Assembly (NCBI GenBank): GCA_002391555.1
Contig: DGFG01000094.1
Coordinates: 1-10,147 of the forward strand
Length of the DNA stretch: 10,147 bases
Direction: 5' to 3'
Source of the DNA: Firmicutes bacterium UBA3906
Lineage (GTDB): Bacteria > Bacillota > Clostridia > Caldicoprobacterales > DTU083
Made by a program: the position numbers and the translations under genes. The stretch's first letter is position 1. Each line of letters begins with the position of its first letter. Below, piece after piece: positions 5,127-10,147 of this stretch. Under the pieces are notes generated by a model. It was not told the origin of the DNA. It searched no databases and saw only the letters and a list, made by a program, of their open reading frames with translations.

Positions 5127-6806
5127 TTAGTCAATAACATTACTTATGGCTTCACCTGGGGCTACCATGGGATAGACCTTTTCATTGGGATTGATATCAC
5201 ATTCGATAAGGACAGGCTCATCTAGTGATACTGCCTCCCTTAGGACATCCTCTACCTCTTCATTGGAGGAAATACGATAGGCCCTTATACCATAGGCAGC
5301 AGCCAGCTTTACAAAGTCAACATCAGGCCCTAGGCTGGTATGGGAGAACCTGCCTTGGAAGAACAAATCCTGCCATTGCCTAACCATTCCCAGGGTATGG
5401 TTGTTTAGTAGCAGCTGAATAATGGGTACCTTGTACTTGGCTACAGTGGCTAGCTCGGTGGAATTCATCTTAAAGCTACCGTCACCTGCAACATTTATAA
5501 CCTTGCGGTCAGGCCTGCCCATGGCTGCACCAATTGAGGCTCCTAGGCCAAAGCCCATAGTGCCAAGTCCGCCTGAGCTGATAAAGGTCCTAGGCTCCTT
5601 GTATTTATAAAATTGTGCTGCCCACATCTGGTTTTGACCGACCTCAGTTGTAATTATAGCCTGGCCCTGGGTTACCTCATAGAGCTTTTCCAAAACAAAC
5701 TGGGGGCTAAGGGGTCCCTTGCCCCTGTATTTAAGGGGATAGGTCTGTTTCCACTTCCTTATTTGGTCGTTCCATTCATTTTCCTGCTTTTCCTCCACCC
5801 TTTCTGTTAGCTCCTTTAGGACGCTTTTAACATCATCACAGATTGATAGGTGGCTGGCCACGTTTTTACTAATCTCAGCAGGGTCTAGGTCAATATGGAT
5901 AATTTCAGCCTCTGGGGCAAAGCCCTCTACCTTGCTAACAACCCTATCGCTAAACCTAGCTCCTACAGCTATCAGGCAGTCTGCCTGGGATACTGCATAG
6001 TTAGCTGACCTGGTCCCATGCATACCTACCATACCTAAAAAGTAGGGGTGCTCACCTGGAAAGGCTCCCATCCCCATAAGGGAAAGGCATACTGGTGCCT
6101 TAATTTTTTCAGCAAAGTCTACTAGCTCCCTATTGGCAGCCCCAATATTTACTCCCCCACCTGCGTAAATAACGGGCCTTTTACATCTAGCTAAAAGCTT
6201 TAGGGCCTTATCCATGTTTTCTTTGTTGTTCTCAGCGTGCTCAAACCACTTGCCCCTGGTTTTCCACTCTAGGGGCTGGCTACTTGCAGGCTTTAGGTCA
6301 ATCATGGCAGTTTGGACATCCTTTGGGATATCTATAACTACCGGGCCTGGCCTGCCACTAGTGGCTATGTCAAAGGCCTCCCTTATAACGTGGGGAAGAG
6401 ATTCTGGATTTTTTACTATATAATTGTGCTTGGTTATGGGGGTAGTAATACCTGCTATGTCTACCTCCTGAAAGGAGTCCCGACCCAAGAGGTTTCCTGC
6501 AACCTGGCCTGTAAATACAAGCAAGGGTACCGAGTCCATATAGGCTGTGGCAATACCTGTGACTGTATTAGTAGCCCCAGGGCCGGAGGTCACTAGGACA
6601 ACGCCTGGCTTTCCAGTTGCACGAGCATAGCCATCAGCAGCATGAGTAGCACCCTGCTCGTGGGCTGTTAGTATATGGGTTATTTCCTTTGTGTTATAAA
6701 GGGCATCATAGATGGGGAGGACAGCTCCTCCTGGATACCCAAAAATCAAGTCAACCTTTTGTTCCTTCAAGCATTCTATAATAACCTGTGCTCCTGTTAG
6801 CTTCAA
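5127..6806 (-). CDS. ilvB: Acetolactate synthase, large (catalytic) subunit
   Basis: This thiamine-diphosphate enzyme condenses two pyruvates to acetolactate, or pyruvate with 2-oxobutyrate, the first common step to valine, leucine and isoleucine. The 559 residues show the three expected domains. The N-terminal PYR domain has GYPGGAVLPIYDAL (23-36), catalytic E50 in AHEQGATHAADGYARA, and SGPGATN (74-80). The central FAD-binding domain spans about 190-340. The C-terminal PP domain has GDGSF at 441-445 and LLLNNHTLGMVRQWQD (465-480), giving the diphosphate/Mg motif GDG...NN. This biosynthetic (FAD-type) pattern argues against catabolic AlsS. The start is TTG at 6804-6806, 8 nt after GGTGAGG, and 22 bp from the ilvD stop. 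It is the last gene of the operon. No ilvN regulatory subunit follows, so valine feedback control would need an ilvN elsewhere. Confidence 0.96.
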   Translation of the reverse strand: MKLTGAQVIIECLKEQKVDLIFGYPGGAVLPIYDALYNTKEITHILTAHEQGATHAADGYARATGKPGVVLVTSGPGATNTVTGIATAYMDSVPLLVFTGQVAGNLLGRDSFQEVDIAGITTPITKHNYIVKNPESLPHVIREAFDIATSGRPGPVVIDIPKDVQTAMIDLKPASSQPLEWKTRGKWFEHAENNKENMDKALKLLARCKRPVIYAGGGVNIGAANRELVDFAEKIKAPVCLSLMGMGAFPGEHPYFLGMVGMHGTRSANYAVSQADCLIAVGARFSDRVVSKVEGFAPEAEIIHIDLDPAEISKNVASHLSICDDVKSVLKELTERVEEKQENEWNDQIRKWKQTYPLKYRGKGPLSPQFVLEKLYEVTQGQAIITTEVGQNQMWAAQFYKYKEPRTFISSGGLGTMGFGLGASIGAAMGRPDRKVINVAGDGSFKMNSTELATVAKYKVPIIQLLLNNHTLGMVRQWQDLFFQGRFSHTSLGPDVDFVKLAAAYGIRAYRISSNEEVEDVLREAVSLDEPVLIECDINPNEKVYPMVAPGEAISNVID

Positions 6807-6828
6807 TTTGCTCGCCTCACCTTCCTAA

Positions 6829-8490
6829 TTATTTTAAAACCGCCCCTGTGTTAGCCGAGGTCACCATCCTAGCATACCTGGCCAGATAACCACTTTTAAA
6901 TCTTGCTTCTGGGGCCTTCCATTTTCTTTTCCTTTCCTCTAAGACACTATCATCTACCAATAGATCTAGCCTGCCCTCGGGTATATTTATGGATATGATA
7001 TCCCCTTCCTCCACCAGGGCAATAGGACCAGCTGCCATAGCCTCTGGTGATACATGGCCTATGGAGGCACCCCTGGTGGCCCCTGAAAAGCGGCCATCTG
7101 TGATAAGGGCTACATCCTTGTCAAGACCCATGCCAGCTATGGCTGCTGTTGGAGAAAGCATCTCCTTCATGCCCGGGCCACCCCTTGGGCCCTCATAGCG
7201 GATGATGATTACATCCTTTTTCTTTATTTTACCTTCTAGTATGGCCTGATAGGCCTGGTCCTCTGATTCAAAGACCCGGGCTGGCCCCTGATGGACCATC
7301 ATTTCAGGAGCTACAGCTGATTGCTTTACTACAGCCCCATCTGGTGCTAAGTTGCCCCTTAGTACTGCTATCCCACCTGTCTGCTTATAAGGCTCATCTA
7401 TAGGCCTTATGACCTCCCTATCTATGGGGTCATCGGCCATTTCACATATTTCCCCTATGGTTTTACCGGCTACTGTTAGCTGGTCTAGATTTAGTAGGTT
7501 CTTTTTTGCTAGCTCCTTCATAACAGCCTGGACACCGCCTGCCTCATAAAGGTCCTCCATATGGTGGGGGCCTGCAGGACTAAGCTTGCATAGGTTGGGT
7601 GTCCTAGAGGATATTACATTTACAAGATCAAGATCTATCATAACTCCTGCATCATGGGCAATGGCCGGCAGGTGGAGTACAGAGTTAGTAGAGCAACCAA
7701 GGGCCATATCCATTGTCAAGGCATTTTCAAAGGCCTTTAGGGTCATAATGTCTCTAGGCAACAGGCCCCTTTCTAATAGGTCCATTATCTTCATACCTGC
7801 TTCCTTTGCTAGCCTTATCCTCTCCCCGTAGACAGCTGGTATTGTCCCGTTACCCGGTAGGCCCATACCTATTGCCTCAACTAGGCAGTTCATGGAGTTG
7901 GCTGTAAACATACCTGAACAGGACCCACAGCCAGGACAGGCATAGTCCTCCATCTGGTATAGTTCTTCTTCAGTCATATTGCCTGCGCTAACTGAACCTA
8001 CAGCCTCAAACATAGCAGTTAGGTCTAATACCTTGCCCCTTCGGCGTCCCGCTAGCATGGGTCCACCACTAACAACTAGGGAGGGAATATTTACTCGGCC
8101 AGCTGCCATCAACATACCAGGCACGATTTTGTCACAGTTAGGTATAAGAACCATAGCGTCAAAGGCATTGGCCTCTGCCATAGCCTCTATACTATCTGCT
8201 ACTAGCTCCCGAGAAGGCAGGGAGTAGTTCATGCCCCTGTGGTTCATAGCAGTCCCATCACATACCCCTATACAGGGTACCTCCATGGGTGTTCCTCCAG
8301 CCATCCTTATGCCACTTTTGACTGCCTCAGCTATTTTATCTAAGTGAATATGTCCGGGTATGGACTCGTTTTTCGCATTAACAACCCCTATCAAGGGACG
8401 GGCCAGCTCTTGATTGGTATAGCCCATACCTTTGAGTAAAGATCGGTGGGGTGCCCTGGCCAAGCCTTGCTTCATCCTATCACTTGTCAT
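6829..8490 (-). CDS. ilvD: Dihydroxy-acid dehydratase
   Basis: IlvD removes water from 2,3-dihydroxy-isovalerate and 2,3-dihydroxy-3-methylvalerate to give the 2-oxo acids, the third step of the valine/isoleucine trunk. Length (553) is normal. Visible signatures are [10 protein letters not shown] (41-50), [13 protein letters not shown] (75-87) with Mg-binding D78, [11 protein letters not shown] (116-126) with cluster ligand C119 and K121, and [16 protein letters not shown] (185-200) with C185, C188 and C191. PGHIH in place of a Cys near residue 46 resembles the E. coli enzyme, which carries an oxygen-sensitive [4Fe-4S] cluster, so an anaerobic lifestyle would suit it. The ATG at 8488-8490 lies 6 nt after AAAGGAGG. 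The gene is separated from leuB by 185 bp with a candidate internal promoter, and is tightly followed by ilvB. Confidence 0.97.
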   Translation of the reverse strand: MTSDRMKQGLARAPHRSLLKGMGYTNQELARPLIGVVNAKNESIPGHIHLDKIAEAVKSGIRMAGGTPMEVPCIGVCDGTAMNHRGMNYSLPSRELVADSIEAMAEANAFDAMVLIPNCDKIVPGMLMAAGRVNIPSLVVSGGPMLAGRRRGKVLDLTAMFEAVGSVSAGNMTEEELYQMEDYACPGCGSCSGMFTANSMNCLVEAIGMGLPGNGTIPAVYGERIRLAKEAGMKIMDLLERGLLPRDIMTLKAFENALTMDMALGCSTNSVLHLPAIAHDAGVMIDLDLVNVISSRTPNLCKLSPAGPHHMEDLYEAGGVQAVMKELAKKNLLNLDQLTVAGKTIGEICEMADDPIDREVIRPIDEPYKQTGGIAVLRGNLAPDGAVVKQSAVAPEMMVHQGPARVFESEDQAYQAILEGKIKKKDVIIIRYEGPRGGPGMKEMLSPTAAIAGMGLDKDVALITDGRFSGATRGASIGHVSPEAMAAGPIALVEEGDIISINIPEGRLDLLVDDSVLEERKRKWKAPEARFKSGYLARYARMVTSANTGAVLK

Positions 8491-8537
8491 TGGTCTCCTC
8501 CTTTACAAACCCTTTATATAAAAATATCGACCCTAGC

Positions 8538-8574
8538 TATGGGCAGTGGTATAAAGACTCACTGCTGACCCATA
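8538..8574 (-). promoter_or_regulatory. Bulged hairpin in the leader of ilvD
   Basis: On the minus strand, TATGGG, a TCAG bulge and CAGTG pair with CACTG and CCCATA, giving an 11-bp stem with an 11-nt loop. It lies about 50 bp before the ilvD start. The flanking CCCTTTTAT (just before) and ATAAAGGG (close to the ribosome site) could also pair, enclosing the hairpin. No T run follows directly, though ATATTTTT comes 13 nt later. It could be an RNA stabiliser, a processing site or a leader structure. Confidence 0.5.
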
Positions 8575-8585
8575 AAAGGGGTAGA

Positions 8586-8613
8586 ATAATAGGTCATAGC
8601 CAGCCCAAGTAAA
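8586..8613 (-). promoter_or_regulatory. Candidate internal promoter upstream of ilvD-ilvB
   Basis: On the minus strand, TTTACT (8608-8613) and TATTAT (8586-8591) are 16 nt apart, a fair sigma-A match. Transcription would begin near 8579, about 90 nt before ilvD. One arm of the 11-bp inverted repeat (8589-8599) overlaps the -10 and spacer, and the other (8620-8630) lies just upstream of the -35, the layout of an operator. The 185-bp break in an otherwise tightly packed operon supports a regulated start here. Confidence 0.4.
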
Positions 8614-8630
8614 AATAGTCTATGACCTAT
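8589..8630. repeat. 11-bp perfect inverted repeat in the leuB-ilvD gap
   Basis: ATAGGTCATAG (8589-8599) and CTATGACCTAT (8620-8630) are exact reverse complements with 20 nt between them. The arm centres are 31 bp apart, close to three helical turns, which would place two bound protein units on the same DNA face. As RNA it would make an 11-bp hairpin but without a following T run, so it is not an evident terminator. Confidence 0.65.
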
Positions 8631-8675
8631 CTTTGTAAGTAAAATCCCCTCACCCAACATAAAAGAATATCCCAT

Positions 8676-9740
8676 CTATATCCTTGAGGCTATCTTGTCT
8701 CCCATTTCCTCTGTGCCCACAAGGGTCATGCCAGGCTCCATTATGTCCTGGGTCCTATAGCCCTCATCTAAGGCAGCCTCAACAGCTAACTCTATTGCCC
8801 TTGCAGCCTCCTGTGACCCTAAGCTATAACGTACCATCATAGCCACGCTCATGATAGTAGCTATAGGGTTGGCCTTGTCTTGGCCGGCAATATCAGGTGC
8901 TGACCCATGTATAGGCTCATAAAGGCCTAAGCTGCCCTGGCCGAGACTGGCCGAAGGTAGCATGCCTAGAGACCCTGTTAGCATAGATGCCTCATCGCTT
9001 AGGATATCACCGAATATATTTGAGGTTACTATAACATCAAACTGCCTGGGATTGCGTACTAGCTGCATAGCAGCATTGTCAACATACATATGGCTAAGGC
9101 TAACGTCCGGATAGTCTTGGGCCACCCTGATTACGACCTCCCGCCAAAGCCTAGAGCTCTCTAGTACATTGGCCTTGTCAATGCTCATAAGCCTTTTACT
9201 GCGCTTTCTAGCTATATCAAAGGCTACCCTGGCAACCCTTTCTATCTCCATTTCAGAGTAGGCCTCAGTGTCCCAGGCTTCCTGGCCATTTTTACCCTGT
9301 CGCCTGCCTCGGTCACCAAAATATATGCCCCCTGTTAGCTCGCGGACTACCATTATGTCAAGGCCATCACCTAGGACATCTTCCTTTAGGCTTGAGGCTG
9401 ACTTTAGCTGCTTAAATAATATGGCTGGCCTAAGGTTAGCAAATACCCCTAAACCCTTTCTGATTGCTAAAAGGCCTGCTTCGGGCCGCAGGTGACCTGG
9501 TAGACTCTCCCACTTTTCGCCCCCTACTGCACCTAATAGTACAGCATCACTTTTTTTACATATATCCAGGGTCTCCTCTGGAAGCGGTAGTCCCGTCTTA
9601 TCTATGGCTACTCCTCCCATAAGGACCTCCTGGTATTCAAAGTCTATATTATATTTTGCCCCTACACGGTCTAGTAGCTTGTAGGCCTGCCTTATAATCT
9701 CAGGTCCTATTCCGTCTCCTGGGATAACAGCTATCTTCAT
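8676..9740 (-). CDS. leuB: 3-Isopropylmalate dehydrogenase
   Basis: LeuB oxidises and decarboxylates 3-isopropylmalate with NAD to 2-oxoisocaproate, the last step specific to leucine before transamination. The 354 residues match the family. Visible are the PGDGIGPEI opening (7-15) and the substrate arginines R94, R104 and R133 in [20 protein letters not shown] and [11 protein letters not shown]140 and K189 are catalytic, D221, D245 and D249 bind the metal in DNAAMQL and [10 protein letters not shown], and [12 protein letters not shown] (275-286) is the NAD site. The [10 protein letters not shown] block separates it from isocitrate and tartrate dehydrogenases. The ATG at 9738-9740 overlaps the leuD stop by 4 bp (ATGA), and GGAGG lies just before it, so the two are translationally coupled. 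The stop is followed by the 185-bp structured gap before ilvD. Confidence 0.97.
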   Translation of the reverse strand: MKIAVIPGDGIGPEIIRQAYKLLDRVGAKYNIDFEYQEVLMGGVAIDKTGLPLPEETLDICKKSDAVLLGAVGGEKWESLPGHLRPEAGLLAIRKGLGVFANLRPAILFKQLKSASSLKEDVLGDGLDIMVVRELTGGIYFGDRGRRQGKNGQEAWDTEAYSEMEIERVARVAFDIARKRSKRLMSIDKANVLESSRLWREVVIRVAQDYPDVSLSHMYVDNAAMQLVRNPRQFDVIVTSNIFGDILSDEASMLTGSLGMLPSASLGQGSLGLYEPIHGSAPDIAGQDKANPIATIMSVAMMVRYSLGSQEAARAIELAVEAALDEGYRTQDIMEPGMTLVGTEEMGDKIASRI

Positions 9741-10147
9741 TTAGCCTCCATCCCTTCCCTAACGTATTTAATCAGGCCATCTGCCTTTATTATTTCCTGC
9801 ATAAAGGCTGGGAAGGGCTCAGCCTGGTATGTCCGGCCCTTGGTTATATTCTCAATTCTGCCTGTTTTGACATCTATCCGGACCTGGTCTGCCTCATCTA
9901 TATCCTTGGCAGCCTCAGGACACTCAATAATGGGCAGGCCAATATTTATAGAGTTGCGGTAAAAGATCCGGGCAAAGGTTTCTGCAATTACGCAAGATAT
10001 ACCAGAGGCCTTTATGGCAATTGGAGCATGCTCCCTAGAGGAACCACAGCCAAAATTGCGGCCAGCTACTATAATATCTCCAGCCTCAACCCGGTCAACA
10101 AAGGTCTTGTCTAAGTCCTCCATGCAGTGGGCAGCCAGTTCTTGCGG
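9737..10147 (-). CDS. leuD: 3-Isopropylmalate dehydratase, small subunit (N-terminus cut off)
   Basis: LeuD and LeuC form isopropylmalate isomerase, which converts 2- to 3-isopropylmalate through an aconitase-like reaction. LeuD supplies the swivelling domain. The frame is open to the window edge: eight codons read PQELAAHC before the first Met at 10121-10123, and these match the internal [13 protein letters not shown] region of the family, so that Met is not the start. The 136 visible residues include [18 protein letters not shown] and [14 protein letters not shown], the substrate-loop and domain signatures. About 25-30 residues are missing relative to the usual 160-165. The stop overlaps the leuB start by 4 bp. 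leuC and leuA probably lie further right, outside the window. Confidence 0.95.
   Translation of the reverse strand, partial: PQELAAHCMEDLDKTFVDRVEAGDIIVAGRNFGCGSSREHAPIAIKASGISCVIAETFARIFYRNSINIGLPIIECPEAAKDIDEADQVRIDVKTGRIENITKGRTYQAEPFPAFMQEIIKADGLIKYVREGMEAK

Noticed and set aside
6312..6596. A 94-codon plus-strand frame inside ilvB, and similar plus-strand frames inside ilvD and leuB
   Set aside because: They are antisense shadows of clearly conserved enzymes, without ribosome sites or recognisable protein features.
8491..8675. A T-box leucine or valine riboswitch before ilvD
   Set aside because: I find no TGGNACCGCG-type T-box motif and no terminator with a T run on the minus strand; the hairpins do not fit that architecture.
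9737..10123. LeuD as a complete gene starting at the Met at 10123
   Set aside because: The frame stays open to the window edge, and the residues before the Met match the internal LAAHC region of LeuD, so the gene is cut by the window edge.

Overview
The window looks like a chromosomal piece of an anaerobic Bacillota, most likely Clostridia or Tissierellia. The evidence is strong GGAGG-type ribosome sites, frequent TTG and GTG starts, A+T-rich gaps with intrinsic terminators, common ATA, CTA and AGG codons, and the gene content (PepV, YitT, NagB and a leu-ilv cluster). G+C content looks low to moderate by eye; it was not computed. I see no tRNA, rRNA, CRISPR array, insertion sequence or phage gene.

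Layout. At the left (197-1186, minus) is an unrecognised 329-residue multi-pass membrane protein. It is followed by two stacked hairpin terminators and preceded by a candidate promoter that would give a leader of about 200 nt. Next is a two-gene minus-strand operon: yitT (membrane protein, DUF161 plus DUF2179) and pepV (zinc dipeptidase), ending at a long hairpin near 1462-1500. Its promoter lies back to back with that of nagB (plus, 3977-4699), which encodes glucosamine-6-phosphate deaminase. A 427-bp gap (4700-5126) separates nagB from the convergent biosynthetic operon. The gap holds an extremely A-rich tract, an 11-bp inverted repeat, a G/C hairpin terminator and a run of degenerate A+T-rich tandem repeats.

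The right half is a minus-strand branched-chain amino-acid operon, read from the right edge as leuD (cut by the window edge), leuB, ilvD, ilvB. LeuD and LeuB act in the leucine branch. IlvD and IlvB act in the shared valine/isoleucine/leucine trunk. leuD and leuB overlap by 4 bp (ATGA), and ilvD and ilvB are 22 bp apart. A 185-bp gap between leuB and ilvD contains an inverted repeat over a candidate internal promoter and a further hairpin. No ilvN (regulatory subunit of acetolactate synthase) follows ilvB; leuA, leuC, ilvN and ilvC, if present, lie outside.

Most of the window is ordinary metabolism. The least explained parts are the membrane protein with its long leader, the leuB-ilvD gap, and the gap between nagB and ilvB.
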